This document shows, piece by piece, positions 11,039 to 21,809 of a stretch of DNA of 64,000 nt (positions within the stretch are counted from its first letter, which is position 1; every line of letters starts with the position of its first letter). The position numbers and the translations under genes were made by a program. Source of the DNA: Spiribacter salinus M19-40 (GTDB lineage: Bacteria; Pseudomonadota; Gammaproteobacteria; Nitrococcales; Nitrococcaceae). The stretch is from the NCBI RefSeq assembly GCF_000319575.2, contig NC_021291.1:496001-560000 (forward strand), in the 5' to 3' direction. The notes under the pieces are model-generated. The model had not been told where the DNA came from. It did no database searches and was given only the letters and a program-made list of their open reading frames with translations.

Positions 11039-11676
11039 TGGCGCTCCGAGCGCTGTCGCGCGCGTCGGGCCCGTGCCCGCTCCAACGCCGCTTGCGCCGC
11101 TGCCTGCCGCGTTGCCCGATCAGGCAGCGTGGGCTGCTGGCGGGTGGCGCGACGGGTTTGGCGTCGTTGCTCGGTTTCGGCTTGACGTGCCGCCACGCGG
11201 GCATTGCGCTGCTCAAAGCGTTGTCTTGCGGTATCCCGGCGGGCCTGGCGCAGGGCATCGGACTCCGCTTCGCGATCGGTCGGGAGCATGTGAATACAGT
11301 CCACGGGGCAGGGTTCAACGCATAGGTCGCAGCCGGTGCATTCCTCAGCAATCACCGTGTGCATCAGCTTGCGGGCCCCCACAATGGCATCGACGGGGCA
11401 GGCCTGAATGCATTTGGTGCATCCGATGCAGACCGCTTCATCGATCCAGGCGACACGGGGCGGTGTATAGGTGCCATGTGCCGGGTCCAGGGGCTTGCTG
11501 TCACGACCTAGTAGCGCCGCAAGGGCATCAATGCCGGCCTGACCCCCCGGTGGGCACTGGTTGATGTCCGCCTCGCCGCGGGCAATGGCCTCAGCATAGG
11601 GGCGACAGCCCGGGTGGCCGCATTGGGCACACTGGGTCTGGGGGAGACATCGGTCGATGGCCTCAATCAGACTCAT
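11035..11676 (-). CDS. rnfB: RnfB-like ferredoxin without membrane anchor
   Basis: Resembles RnfB/RsxB, the Fe-S subunit of the ion-translocating ferredoxin:NAD oxidoreductase complex. The N-terminal Fe-S domain has Cys9, Cys16, Cys19 and Cys24 in [15 protein letters not shown], with a further Cys near 41. Two 4Fe-4S ferredoxin motifs follow ([13 protein letters not shown] and [13 protein letters not shown]). The usual N-terminal transmembrane helix is absent: the protein begins right at the Fe-S domain. Residues from about 145 to 213 form an unusual Arg/Ala/Gln-rich helical tail. No other rnf gene is in the window. It overlaps metG and nth by four bases each, so translation is coupled. Confidence 0.85.
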   Translation of the reverse strand: MSLIEAIDRCLPQTQCAQCGHPGCRPYAEAIARGEADINQCPPGGQAGIDALAALLGRDSKPLDPAHGTYTPPRVAWIDEAVCIGCTKCIQACPVDAIVGARKLMHTVIAEECTGCDLCVEPCPVDCIHMLPTDREAESDALRQARRDTARQRFEQRNARVAARQAETEQRRQTRRATRQQPTLPDRATRQAAAQAALERARARRARQRSERQ

Positions 11677-13325
11677 GTCGGCTTCAGGTTCTCCCGCGAT
11701 TCCTCGACCATGGCCGCGATGGCATCGGTGTCTACGCGGGTAATGAGCGGCTTGAACGCTTGCAGATCGTGGTCGAGCAAAGGCTGTCCTGCATCCGCCC
11801 AGCGCATGGCGCTGACATTGAGAAAGCCCTCGGCGGCTTCCGTGGTTTTGGGCAGCACAGGTTTGAGGTAGAGCATCAGCACGCGAAACAGGTTGATGCC
11901 GGTGGTGCAGACCGCCTGGACATCCGCTTGTCGGTCAGGGTCTTTGATGTGGACCCAGGGCTTTTGTTCGTCGATGTACTGGTTGGCCTCATCGGCGAGT
12001 GCCATGACTTCGCGGACGACCCGGGCGAACTCGCGATCCTCATAGAGCCCGCCAATGGTCTCTGCCCGGGCGCTGAAGCGCCGGAACAGCTCAGGGCTGT
12101 CCAGGCGTGGGCCCAACTGACCATCGAAGCGTTTGTGGATGAATCCCGCGCAACGGCTCGCAATGTTGACGAGTTTGCCGACCAAATCGGCATTTACGCG
12201 TTGTGTGAAGTCGTCGAGATTGAGGTCGATATCGTGCACGCCGCTGCCGAGTTTGGCGGCGAAGTAGTAGCGTAGATATTCCGGGTTGAGGTGGCGCAGA
12301 TAGGTCTCCGCCATGATGAACGTGCCACGGGATTTCGACATTTTCTGGCCATCGACGGTCAGAAATCCGTGGGCACAAACCCGGGTGGGCGTGCGAAAAC
12401 CCGCGCCGCTGAGCATGGCGGGCCAGAACAGGGCGTGAAAATAGACGATGTCCTTGCCGATGAAGTGATAAAGCTCGGCGTCAGAATCGGGTTGCCAGAA
12501 CGCGTCGAAATCCACGCCAGTGCGGTGGCATAAATCCTGAAAGCTCGCCATGTAGCCAATCGGGGCATCAAGCCATACGTAGAAGTACTTATCGGGGGCA
12601 TCCGGTATTTCGAAGCCGAAGTACGGGGCGTCACGCGAGATGTCCCAGGCACGCAGGCCGGCATCAAACCATTCCTGGAGCTTGTTCGAGACTTCGTCCT
12701 GCAGCCCTTCGCTGGCCGCCCACTCCCGCAGCATGGGCTCGAAGTCCTGCAGCCGGAAAAAGTAGTGCTCGGATTCTTTTTGCACCGGTGTTTCGCCGGA
12801 GAGTACCGAGACCGGGTTTTTCAGCTCATCGGGCGAGTAGCTGGCGCCACAGGCTTCGCAGTTGTCGCCATACTGATCGTCGGCGCCGCAGCGCGGGCAC
12901 GTCCCCTTGATGTAGCGATCGGGCAGGAAGAGGCCCTCCTGGGCATCAAAGGCCTGGGTAATGATTTGCCGGTCGATGGCGCCCCGATCGCGCAGCCGCG
13001 TATAGATCAGTTCGGAGAAATGGCGGTTTTCTGCGGAGTGCGTCGTGTAGTAGTTGTCAAAGCCAATCTGGAAACCGGCAAAATCCCGCCGATGTTCAGC
13101 GCCCACCTGCTCGATGAGTGCCTCTGGCGTGATCCCGCGCTCCCGGGCCTTGAGCATGATCGGCGTGCCATGGGCGTCGTCGGCGCAGACATACCACGCC
13201 TCGTTGCCCTGTAGCTTCTGGAAGCGCACCCAGATATCGGTCTGGATGTATTCGACGAGGTGGCCAAGGTGAATTGGCCCGTTGGCGTACGGCAGGGCAC
13301 TGGTGACCAGTAGCTTGCGGGTCAT
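11673..13325 (-). CDS. metG: Methionyl-tRNA synthetase, short form
   Basis: Charges initiator and elongator tRNA-Met. [20 protein letters not shown] places the HIGH-type motif (HLGH) correctly, so ATG at 13325 was chosen over seven extra upstream codons. The zinc knuckles CPRCG and CEACG and the KMSKS loop (KMSKSRG) are present. At 550 residues it lacks the C-terminal Trbp111-like tRNA-binding/dimerisation domain of the 677-residue E. coli enzyme, ending shortly after the anticodon-binding helical domain. It starts 21 bases after the shikimate-kinase-like gene and overlaps rnfB. Confidence 0.96.
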   Translation of the reverse strand: MTRKLLVTSALPYANGPIHLGHLVEYIQTDIWVRFQKLQGNEAWYVCADDAHGTPIMLKARERGITPEALIEQVGAEHRRDFAGFQIGFDNYYTTHSAENRHFSELIYTRLRDRGAIDRQIITQAFDAQEGLFLPDRYIKGTCPRCGADDQYGDNCEACGASYSPDELKNPVSVLSGETPVQKESEHYFFRLQDFEPMLREWAASEGLQDEVSNKLQEWFDAGLRAWDISRDAPYFGFEIPDAPDKYFYVWLDAPIGYMASFQDLCHRTGVDFDAFWQPDSDAELYHFIGKDIVYFHALFWPAMLSGAGFRTPTRVCAHGFLTVDGQKMSKSRGTFIMAETYLRHLNPEYLRYYFAAKLGSGVHDIDLNLDDFTQRVNADLVGKLVNIASRCAGFIHKRFDGQLGPRLDSPELFRRFSARAETIGGLYEDREFARVVREVMALADEANQYIDEQKPWVHIKDPDRQADVQAVCTTGINLFRVLMLYLKPVLPKTTEAAEGFLNVSAMRWADAGQPLLDHDLQAFKPLITRVDTDAIAAMVEESRENLKPT

Positions 13326-13346
13326 GAACGCTCCGCGCGGTGACAA

Positions 13347-13898
13347 TCAGGAACGCGGCATTATGCCAGAGCCGGCCGGCAGGGCATTAATCTTCTGAAG
13401 GGCCGCGATGACGGCTTTAACGGCGCCGGCCTGGTCGGTTGTGCTGACATCGACGCCAACGTCGGCATGTTGGTGGTAGAGCGCCTCCCGCTCGCGATAA
13501 AGATCCTCGATGCTCTGGCCAGCGGCGCGGGCAATCCCGCGCGTATCGAAATCGGTCACACGCGCACGGATGACGGGCAGATCGACATGCAGGTGCACGA
13601 TCACACCGGTGGTCCGCAAGGCGGTCATGGCCGCCTCGCTGTAGACGGCGCTGCCGCCGGTCGCAATTACATGCCCGCGCAGGCTGACCTGGCGCAGCAC
13701 CTCCGCTTCGATGTGGCGGAGGGCCTGGTGGCCTCGGGTGTCAACCAGATCCTGAAGACTCATGCCCTCACGGCGCTGAATCAGCAGATCGGTATCCGTG
13801 AAATCCAGCCCAAGCGCACGGGCGAGTAATACCCCGACCGTGCTTTTACCCGCCCCTGGCATACCGATCAGGATGACGTTTTCCGGTGGTGTGCGCAT
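13347..13898 (-). CDS. Shikimate kinase-like P-loop kinase
   Basis: Small P-loop kinase of 183 residues from ATG 13898. The Walker A GMPGAGKS is at 12-19, DTD at 35-37 fits the Mg/substrate position, and HQALRHIE carries the Arg that in AroK binds shikimate. REALYHQHADV matches the later substrate Arg region. Two features depart from AroK: the GGG of the shikimate site reads GGS, and the lid RPLL is replaced by RGIAR. No aro gene is nearby; aroK usually sits beside aroB. It may be a divergent shikimate kinase or act on another small alcohol. It lies upstream of metG on the same strand and divergent from mrp. Confidence 0.75.
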   Translation of the reverse strand: MRTPPENVILIGMPGAGKSTVGVLLARALGLDFTDTDLLIQRREGMSLQDLVDTRGHQALRHIEAEVLRQVSLRGHVIATGGSAVYSEAAMTALRTTGVIVHLHVDLPVIRARVTDFDTRGIARAAGQSIEDLYREREALYHQHADVGVDVSTTDQAGAVKAVIAALQKINALPAGSGIMPRS

Positions 13899-14033
13899 GG
13901 TGCTCAATCTGCCCCACCCCGAGGGCCTGGGCAAGCTTGTCTGCCAACCCCGCTCGTGGCGTGTTTAATGCACCTCCCCCGCGGGGTAGACTTTCGCTTC
14001 ATTATTTCTGGACCGGGCGAACAAGGAGCCATT

Positions 14034-15128
14034 ATGCCAGCCGTGACTCAAGACGCTGTCGAGCAGGCCCTCGCCAATTGGACTGAGCCCTGCCTGGGCT
14101 TGGATCTGATCAGCGCCGGCGCGATTGAGGCCATCAGTGTCGACGAGGGCGCAGTCACTGTTCGACTGTCGCTTGGCTTTCCGGTTGATGAGTACCAAAA
14201 AACGTTGAAGGCAGCGGTGGCTGAGCAGATCACCGAGGCGACCGATGCCACCGCCGTGACGGTGGAAGTGGACTGGTCGATTGCCGCGCATCAGGTTCAG
14301 GCCGCCCTGAAACCTCTGGAGGGGATTCGCAACATCATCGCCGTGGCGTCGGCGAAGGGCGGTGTCGGCAAGTCTACTTGTGCGGCCAATCTGGCACTGG
14401 CCCTGGCGGACGAGGGCGCCCGGGTTGGCCTGCTTGATGCGGATATCTATGGGCCAAGCCAGCCGCGCATGATGGGTGTGGCGGGGCGCAAGCCGGACAG
14501 TCCCGATGGCAAGACCATTACACCGCTGGATAACTACGGCGTGCAGGTGATGTCGATCGGTTTCCTGATCGAGGAAGATACCCCGATGGTCTGGCGCGGC
14601 CCGATGGTCACCCAGGCGCTCACGCAGTTGTTGAATGAAACACGATGGGAGTCGCTGGACTACCTCATCATCGATTTGCCCCCGGGGACAGGCGACATTC
14701 AGCTGACGCTGTCTCAGAAAGTGCCAGTCGCCGGTGCGGTGGTCATCACCACGCCGCAGGATATCGCCACACTCGATGCGCGTAAGGGCGTGAAGATGTT
14801 CGAGAAAGTGAAGGTTCCCGTACTGGGCATTCTCGAGAACATGAGCCTGCATATCTGCTCGCAGTGTGGCCACGAGGAGCCGATTTTTGGTTCTGGCGGC
14901 GGACAGCGGCTTGCGGATCAGGAGGGGGTCGAGCTGCTCGGTTCCATGCCTCTTGACCTGAAAATCCGAGAGCAGGCGGACGCGGGCCGCCCCACGGTGG
15001 TGGCGGATCCGCACTCGCGGGTCGCCGAGCTTTATCGTGAGGCAGCGCGGCGAACGGCGGCCATTCTCTCGCGGCAGGACTCGGCAGGGGCCAGCCGCTT
15101 TCCCAATATCGTTGTCGACGACACCTAG
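14034..15128 (+). CDS. mrp: Mrp/ApbC family iron-sulfur cluster carrier ATPase
   Basis: P-loop NTPase of the Mrp/NBP35 family that binds and transfers Fe-S clusters in the cytoplasm. The first 90 residues form a MIP18/DUF59-like domain. The deviant Walker [11 protein letters not shown] follows near 106-115, then [12 protein letters not shown] and the switch DLPPGTGD. The cluster-binding CxxC is in [14 protein letters not shown], about residue 280. In total 364 residues. ATG at 14034 is supported by AAGGAG at 14023-14028; the frame extends upstream only into the intergenic region. It is followed 14 bases later by dcd. Confidence 0.95.
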   Translation: MPAVTQDAVEQALANWTEPCLGLDLISAGAIEAISVDEGAVTVRLSLGFPVDEYQKTLKAAVAEQITEATDATAVTVEVDWSIAAHQVQAALKPLEGIRNIIAVASAKGGVGKSTCAANLALALADEGARVGLLDADIYGPSQPRMMGVAGRKPDSPDGKTITPLDNYGVQVMSIGFLIEEDTPMVWRGPMVTQALTQLLNETRWESLDYLIIDLPPGTGDIQLTLSQKVPVAGAVVITTPQDIATLDARKGVKMFEKVKVPVLGILENMSLHICSQCGHEEPIFGSGGGQRLADQEGVELLGSMPLDLKIREQADAGRPTVVADPHSRVAELYREAARRTAAILSRQDSAGASRFPNIVVDDT

Positions 15129-15142
15129 ACAGGAAGACGCCA

Positions 15143-15706
15143 ATGGCAATCAAATCCGACCGCTGGATACGGCAGATGGCTGCCGAGGGCATGATCGAGC
15201 CTTACGAGCCCGGGCAGGTGCGAGACGCTGGCAGCGGCCGCATGATTTCATACGGGACGTCGAGTTACGGCTACGATGTGCGCTGCGCAGACCACTTCAA
15301 GATCTTCACCAACATCAACTCCGCGGTGGTCGATCCAAAGAACTTTGACGAATCCTCATTCGTCGACGTGCGCGCGGACGTTTGCATTATTCCGCCGAAC
15401 AGCTTCGCGCTCGCGAGCACCGTGGAGTATTTCCGTATCCCGCGAAATGTGCTGACGATCTGCCTTGGCAAGTCCACTTACGCTCGGTGCGGCATCATCG
15501 TTAACGTCACTCCGCTCGAACCGGAGTGGGAAGGGCATGTGACCCTAGAGTTTTCCAATACCACGACGCTGCCCGCGAAAATTTACGCCAATGAGGGCGT
15601 TGCGCAGATGCTCTTCCTTGAGTCGGACGAGGTCTGCGAGCAGTCGTACAAGGATCGCTCCGGGAAGTACATGGGCCAGCGCGGTGTGACCCTGCCCCGA
15701 CCCTGA
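15143..15706 (+). CDS. dcd: dCTP deaminase
   Basis: Converts dCTP to dUTP for thymidylate synthesis. It has 187 residues, the normal size. Family landmarks are SYGYDVR, the SSFVD region, [45 protein letters not shown] (with the catalytic Glu region) and [14 protein letters not shown] at 15131-15135 precedes the ATG. It is probably co-transcribed with mrp, an arrangement seen in other gammaproteobacteria. It ends six bases before the convergent DUF3108 gene. Confidence 0.96.
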   Translation: MAIKSDRWIRQMAAEGMIEPYEPGQVRDAGSGRMISYGTSSYGYDVRCADHFKIFTNINSAVVDPKNFDESSFVDVRADVCIIPPNSFALASTVEYFRIPRNVLTICLGKSTYARCGIIVNVTPLEPEWEGHVTLEFSNTTTLPAKIYANEGVAQMLFLESDEVCEQSYKDRSGKYMGQRGVTLPRP

Positions 15707-15711
15707 GGTCC

Positions 15712-16470
15712 TCAGCGGGATGAGTCGAGGCCGTCGAGGGCCGCAAGACTGAGGCGGAAGTTTTGATCGCCATCCTCGTGCTGCTCGACGCGAACGGCCA
15801 GGTAATCAAGCTCGGGTGCGCACCACAGGCGTGTCTCCCGGTTGCTGTCGGTATCGCGCCGGCGAATCCGAATCGCCTCGAACGCTCCCATCGGTGTATC
15901 GATCATCTCGGTGCCCTCGATGGTGAGCAGGTAGGTCTTGAGCTGGCCACCATCGGCAATGCGGTAGACGAGCTGATCGTCATCGCCGTCGCGTTCTGCA
16001 AGGTCATGCATGAGCTGGAGTGGCCCAATCACCCGATCGATCGTGTCGTGGGTGATATCCATGCGCCAGGGGTAATCCGCGACGTCGTTGACGACCTCAA
16101 GATCCAGCCAGTCAAAGCGCAGCTCCGCCACGCGGGCTTTGTCATCACCACTGCGTTTATAGCGATAAAAATCGGGTCGAAAGCCATCGTCGAGGATCCG
16201 TCCATGGCTCTGCTCATAGACCTCGCTACTGAATAGCAGCCGGGCCAGTCCACTGGCGCGGGTATGCAGACTGTAGCGATAGCGGCCTGGGACGGGTTGT
16301 GCAAACCGCAGGTCGGCACGCCCCAGCGTGATGCCCGCCTTACGAACCTCGTAGCGCGCCTTGAAGTCGGGTGGCGGCTCAAACCCCTCCGCCGCGACGG
16401 CCCCCAGGCCGGGCCCAAGATAGATCGCGAGGGCGATGCCGATTAAACGGGTGAGCGGTCGATGGATCAA
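15712..16470 (-). CDS. DUF3108 periplasmic protein
   Basis: Conserved protein of unknown function (DUF3108 family), about 252 residues. Read from TTG at 16470 it begins with a clean signal peptide ([20 protein letters not shown] then AVAAEG). This TTG overlaps the purN stop by four bases (TTGA). The longer frame to an ATG at 16527 adds His/Pro-rich residues without family character. The mature part is a beta-rich domain with YEVRKAGITLGRA and FDWLDLEVVND, followed by the typical GTEMIDTPMGAFEAIRI and ending in PELDYLAVRVE. Location directly after purN is typical of the family; a role in purine synthesis is not established. Confidence 0.8.
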   Translation of the reverse strand: MIHRPLTRLIGIALAIYLGPGLGAVAAEGFEPPPDFKARYEVRKAGITLGRADLRFAQPVPGRYRYSLHTRASGLARLLFSSEVYEQSHGRILDDGFRPDFYRYKRSGDDKARVAELRFDWLDLEVVNDVADYPWRMDITHDTIDRVIGPLQLMHDLAERDGDDDQLVYRIADGGQLKTYLLTIEGTEMIDTPMGAFEAIRIRRRDTDSNRETRLWCAPELDYLAVRVEQHEDGDQNFRLSLAALDGLDSSR

Positions 16471-17129
16471 TGCTCGGTCTCGGCGGTGATGCGGGGGGGA
16501 CGGCTGATGGGCTGGCCATCCATCCACACTTGGTCGTCGTGCAGTGAGACGCGGCCATCAGCGATCCAGCTGACAACCTGCGGGTACAGGGTGTGCTCCA
16601 TCGCCTGAACGCGGGTCTGCAGGCTGGCAGGCGTGTCGTCGGGTTTGATGGTGACGGGCGCCTGCGCAATCACCGGGCCTGCGTCGAGCTCGGGAATGAC
16701 GTAGTGAACGCTGCACCCATGTTGGCGCTCACCGGCGGCGATAGCGCGCGCATGGGTGTGCAGCCCGCGATAGGCCGGCAGAAGCGAGGGGTGAATGTTA
16801 ATCATCTGACCGGCGAACGTGCGCACCAGCGGATCGGTGAGGATGCGCATGAAGCCGGCGAGCACGATGAGATCCGGCCGGAGGGCGGTCAGGCGTTGGC
16901 CGAGCGCTTCGTCATACGCCTCTCGGGTGTCAAAGTGGCGATGGTCAATGACCTCGGCGGGGATACCCGCCTGACGTGCTCGCTCCAGGCCACCAGCGTC
17001 CGGGCGATTGCTCAGGACCTGTTCAATCTCACCGGATATCGACCCGGTTGCCGTGGCATCCATGATGGCCTGGAGGTTACTGCCACTGCCCGAGATAAGA
17101 ACGGCGATCCGAAAGGCGGGTACGCTCAC
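16467..17129 (-). CDS. purN: Phosphoribosylglycinamide formyltransferase
   Basis: Third step of purine synthesis, transferring formyl from 10-formyl-THF to GAR. It has 220 residues. The phosphate-binding [10 protein letters not shown] is near 12-21, [14 protein letters not shown] carries the catalytic Asn and His, and [13 protein letters not shown] carries the catalytic Asp. Its ATG overlaps the purM stop by four bases and its stop overlaps the DUF3108 TTG, so the three genes form a coupled operon. Confidence 0.96.
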   Translation of the reverse strand: MSVPAFRIAVLISGSGSNLQAIMDATATGSISGEIEQVLSNRPDAGGLERARQAGIPAEVIDHRHFDTREAYDEALGQRLTALRPDLIVLAGFMRILTDPLVRTFAGQMINIHPSLLPAYRGLHTHARAIAAGERQHGCSVHYVIPELDAGPVIAQAPVTIKPDDTPASLQTRVQAMEHTLYPQVVSWIADGRVSLHDDQVWMDGQPISRPPRITAETEH

Positions 17130-18181
17130 GGCCCCTCCGCAAACACAACCGCTGGCCCATGATTGGCGGCGCTGATCTCTCCCAGACGCCAGGCCGTCTC
17201 GCCCGCCTCCTGCAGGCAGGCGATCGCCGCATCGGCTTGATCCGCAGGCACCACGACCACCATCCCGACCCCACAGTTAAAAGTGCGCCGCATTTCGGGC
17301 GTGCTGACATCGCCCGTTCGCTGCAGCCAGTCGAACAAAGCGGGCCATTTCCAGCTGGTGACATCGACAGCGGCGGCAAGGCCGTTTGGCAGAATGCGGG
17401 GCAGATTGTCTGTCAGCCCGCCACCGGTGATATGGCAGATTCCGTGCACTGGGCTGTTGGCGATCAAATGGCGAATGGCCCGCGCGTAGATTCGGGTGGG
17501 CGTGAGCAGCCATTCACCGAGGTTGCGTCCATCCAGTGTCGTTTCCAGGGCCTCGGGATCCCGCGCCAGGATGCGACGCACCAGAGAGTAGCCGTTGGCA
17601 TGCACGCCCGCGCTCGCGAGCCCAATCAGCTGGTCGCCGGGTTGAATTGATTGGCCATCAATCAGCGCCTCGCGCTCCACGACACCCACGCAGAAGCCGG
17701 CAAGGTCATAATCGCCGTCGGCGTACATGCCGGGCATCTCGGCGGTCTCACCGCCGATGAGTCCAGCGCCCGCTTCACGGCAGCCAGCAGCGATTCCGCG
17801 GATAACCTGTTCGGCAATATCCACATCGAGCCGGCCTGTCGCATAGTAATCGAGGAAGAAAAGCGGTTCGGCCCCGGTGACGATGACATCGTTGACGCAC
17901 ATGGCCACCAGATCGATCCCAATCCCGTCGTGCTGTCCGGTATCCAGGGCCAAGCGCAATTTGGTGCCGACACCATCAGTCCCCGAGACAAGCACCGGAT
18001 GGGTGTAGCGATCCATCGGCAGTTCAAATAGCCCACCGAAACCGCCCAGTCCGCCGAGCATGCCAGGGCGGTGTGTGCGCGCGACATCCTCGCCGATACG
18101 CTCTACCAGTGTGGCGCCGGCGTCGATGTCGACCCCTGCATCACGATAAGTGAGTCCCTGGGTTTCATTGCGCTTCGTCAA
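17126..18181 (-). CDS. purM: Phosphoribosylformylglycinamidine cyclo-ligase
   Basis: AIR synthase, fifth step of purine synthesis, 351 residues. Landmarks are [12 protein letters not shown] at the N-terminus, [39 protein letters not shown] and [14 protein letters not shown]. Translation starts at TTG (18181): no ATG or GTG lies between it and residue 42, well inside the conserved domain, and AAGGGAG sits seven bases upstream. It is first of purM-purN-DUF3108 and divergent from the DUF2066 gene. Confidence 0.95.
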   Translation of the reverse strand: MTKRNETQGLTYRDAGVDIDAGATLVERIGEDVARTHRPGMLGGLGGFGGLFELPMDRYTHPVLVSGTDGVGTKLRLALDTGQHDGIGIDLVAMCVNDVIVTGAEPLFFLDYYATGRLDVDIAEQVIRGIAAGCREAGAGLIGGETAEMPGMYADGDYDLAGFCVGVVEREALIDGQSIQPGDQLIGLASAGVHANGYSLVRRILARDPEALETTLDGRNLGEWLLTPTRIYARAIRHLIANSPVHGICHITGGGLTDNLPRILPNGLAAAVDVTSWKWPALFDWLQRTGDVSTPEMRRTFNCGVGMVVVVPADQADAAIACLQEAGETAWRLGEISAANHGPAVVFAEGP

Positions 18182-18278
18182 TGCCTGCTCCCTTGCCGCT
18201 CGCCGCGTCGTGCCGATGAGATCGGCATGGTACCTTAAATCCCCCTGTCATCACGGTGTGGGTGAGCCGAGCAACCTG

Positions 18279-19316
18279 ATGCGATACCGATTAGTGGCTG
18301 TCTTTTGTCTTGTTTTTGCCAGTCTGCTGGCCCCGTTGGCCGTGGCGCAGACGGTGGATTCTCCAGGGCGGGCTGAAGTGCCTGTGACGGACGGGTCTGA
18401 AGCCGCCCGCACCGAGGCGGTGGCGGAGGCGGTGGATCAGGTGATCCTGCGCTTGAGCGGTGATCCGTCTGTGCTGACGTCCGATCTGGCGGCTGAATTG
18501 CAGCGCAACGCGGATCGGTATTTGCAGGGCTATGCCTACCGGGAAGCGGAGGATACCGAGTCGGGTTCAGGCGGGCTGCGTTTAATCGCCCGCTTTGATA
18601 TTCAGCGGCTTCGCGAGGCCCTGGTCGAGGCCGAGGTGCCCATCTGGCCGGATCGCCCGCCCACGGTACTTGTGTGGCTTGGCCGCGATCTGGAGGGGGA
18701 GCGCGAAATCGTTGGCGCGGGTGATGACGAGCCACTGCGGGCTGAATGGGTAGCGGCTGCCAAAGACCTCGGCATCAATCTGTTTTTCCCCATCATGGAC
18801 TTGCAAGATCTCTCCGCCGTCCGCTTCGTCGACCTGGCGGGTGGCTTTTCGGAGCCGGTAGCGGAGGCCTCGGAGCGATATGGGGCCGATCAGATTCTGG
18901 CAGGCCGTATCGCCGATACTGACGGGGGGCGCATCGATGGGCGTTGGATGGTGCTCTCGGGTCAGGGCGATGTGGAGCGGTGGCGCGAGCAGGCATCTGA
19001 TCCCGCGGCCCTACTTGATCGCACGCTAGACAGCCTGGTCACCCGGCTGCGGGAAACGTTTGCCTATCTACCTGATCTCCAGGCGCGTGGCCGGATGCAA
19101 ATCGAGGTCGCAGGCATTGTCGATTTGGGTGTCCATGAACGCGTGACTGAGCGACTGACCGAGATGAGTGGCGTGGAGCGGGTCAACCCGGTCCGCGTCC
19201 AGGAAGACGTTGTGCAATTTGAACTGGCCATCAGCACCACCGAAGCCCGGGTAATGGATGCCCTAGAGCGGGATGGCCGGCTCGCTGGCAGTGATGCGGA
19301 ATACCGCTGGGAATGA
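18279..19316 (+). CDS. DUF2066 domain protein
   Basis: Secreted or membrane-attached conserved protein of unknown function, 345 residues from ATG 18279. A signal peptide covers residues 1-23 (VFCLVFASLLAPLAVAQ). The DUF2066 region follows, with RTEAVAEAVDQVILRLSGD, YREAEDTE and a block around PTVLVWLGRD. Gene order DUF2066-hda divergent from purM-purN is conserved in Pseudomonas and relatives, which supports the call. The longer frame to 18150 is discarded because it runs into the promoter region of purM. The stop overlaps the hda start by four bases. Confidence 0.85.
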   Translation: MRYRLVAVFCLVFASLLAPLAVAQTVDSPGRAEVPVTDGSEAARTEAVAEAVDQVILRLSGDPSVLTSDLAAELQRNADRYLQGYAYREAEDTESGSGGLRLIARFDIQRLREALVEAEVPIWPDRPPTVLVWLGRDLEGEREIVGAGDDEPLRAEWVAAAKDLGINLFFPIMDLQDLSAVRFVDLAGGFSEPVAEASERYGADQILAGRIADTDGGRIDGRWMVLSGQGDVERWREQASDPAALLDRTLDSLVTRLRETFAYLPDLQARGRMQIEVAGIVDLGVHERVTERLTEMSGVERVNPVRVQEDVVQFELAISTTEARVMDALERDGRLAGSDAEYRWE

Positions 19317-20032
19317 CGGACAGCGCCTCGACTTCGCCACAGCTGGCGCTTGATTTCCGCTGGGATACCCGTGCGGACTTTGCGAGTTTCGTTGCCGACG
19401 GCAATACCGAAGCGGTGAGTGCACTGCGAACGGTGGGCGTGCCGGCATCACCCTGGATGTATGTGTGGGGGCAGCCGGGGACGGGCAAAAGCCATTTAAT
19501 GCAGGCGGCGTGCGGTGAGGCGGGCCGAACCGGCGCGACGGCGGTTTATGTGCCGCTGGCGGATTACCCCCGCGCCACGCCGGATCTGCTTGAGGGCCTT
19601 GAGCGCGTGACGCTGGTGGTCTTGGATGATCTGCACTGCATCGCCGGCAAAGCGGCGTGGGAAGAGGCGGTGTTTCACTTGCATAATCGACTTCGGGATG
19701 CCGGTGGCCAACTGATTGTGGCGGCAGCGGTTGGGCCCGATTCCCTGGGGCTGGGGCTGGCCGATCTGGTTTCGCGATTGCAGGCGCTGCTGCAGTTTCG
19801 TCTATCCCCGCCGGATGATGCCCGCCGCCGTCAAATTCTCTCCCGGGCCGCCGGACAGCGCGGGCTGGCGCTTCCTCAGGCCAGCGCCGACTACTTGTTG
19901 CGCCATGAGGCCCGCGACCTGCGTCATTTGCTCGCGTGGCTGGACCGGCTGGATGCGGCCTCTCTGCAAAGCGGCCGACGCCTGACGGTGCCGTTCATCA
20001 AAACGATCCTCGGGGCGCCGCCACCCGCTTAA
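19313..20032 (+). CDS. hda: DnaA regulatory inactivator Hda
   Basis: AAA+ protein that, together with the DNA-loaded sliding clamp, stimulates ATP hydrolysis by DnaA and so limits re-initiation. The 239-residue protein has a clamp-binding motif QLALDF at 10-15. The Walker A GQPGTGKSH is near residue 60, and Walker B-like VVLDDLHCIAG follows. The C-terminal AAA+ lid has LLRHEARDLRHLLAWLDRLD with the sensor-2 Arg region. It is coupled to DUF2066 by an ATGA overlap. Confidence 0.94.
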   Translation: MTDSASTSPQLALDFRWDTRADFASFVADGNTEAVSALRTVGVPASPWMYVWGQPGTGKSHLMQAACGEAGRTGATAVYVPLADYPRATPDLLEGLERVTLVVLDDLHCIAGKAAWEEAVFHLHNRLRDAGGQLIVAAAVGPDSLGLGLADLVSRLQALLQFRLSPPDDARRRQILSRAAGQRGLALPQASADYLLRHEARDLRHLLAWLDRLDAASLQSGRRLTVPFIKTILGAPPPA

Positions 20033-20037
20033 GCAGG

Positions 20038-21377
<1,340 letters not shown>

Positions 21378-21467
21378 CGACGGCTGGCGCCCGTCCTGTG
21401 CAACTTTACCGCCGTGTCGATCCATGGAAATATAGGCGCCACTGCCGACGGGGCCAAGAGGAGTACG

Positions 21468-21809
21468 ATGAAGATTACGCGATCAGCGGCACTGACCGCG
21501 CTTGCCTTGCTCATGCTGGGGTTGCCTGGCCTGGCTACCGCCGAGGGGGATATCTCGGCCGGGCGGGATAAGGCGTATACCTGCATGGGCTGCCATGCCG
21601 TTGATGGGTACCGCAACGCCTATCCGTCATACCGCGTCCCGAAACTGGGTGGCCAGCATGCCGAGTACATTGTGCTGGCGCTGAAGGCCTATAAAGCCGG
21701 CGATCGCCAACACGGCACCATGCAGGCGCTCGCCTCGACGCTGAGTGAACAGGACATGGAAGATATCGCGGCGTACTTTGCCTCAGCCGGACAGGAAGAG
21801 TCGGAATGA
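21468..21809 (+). CDS. Monohaem cytochrome c (c4/c5-like), first of a pair
   Basis: Periplasmic class I cytochrome c of 113 residues. A signal peptide covers 1-25 (LTALALLMLGLPGLATAEG). The haem site CMGCH follows, and the C-terminal helix contains LSEQDMEDIAAYFASA. PKLGGQHAEYIVLALKAYKAGDR is the conserved c4-type core, and a Met in HGTMQAL is the likely sixth ligand. It looks like one half of a dihaem cytochrome c4. The next gene encodes the second half and its ATG overlaps this stop. Confidence 0.88.
   Translation: MKITRSAALTALALLMLGLPGLATAEGDISAGRDKAYTCMGCHAVDGYRNAYPSYRVPKLGGQHAEYIVLALKAYKAGDRQHGTMQALASTLSEQDMEDIAAYFASAGQEESE

Noticed and set aside
13970-13990. CCCCGCGGGG palindrome upstream of mrp.
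   Set aside because: Short GC-only palindrome expected by chance in this composition; no supporting context.
13965-15149. A 394-residue minus-strand frame covering mrp.
   Set aside because: mrp has all family motifs and a good ribosome site; the antisense frame is Arg/His-rich with no domain.
16470-16527. ATG at 16527 as start of the DUF3108 protein.
   Set aside because: It would overlap purN by 60 bases and place a His/Pro-rich stretch before a clear signal peptide; TTG 16470 fits better.
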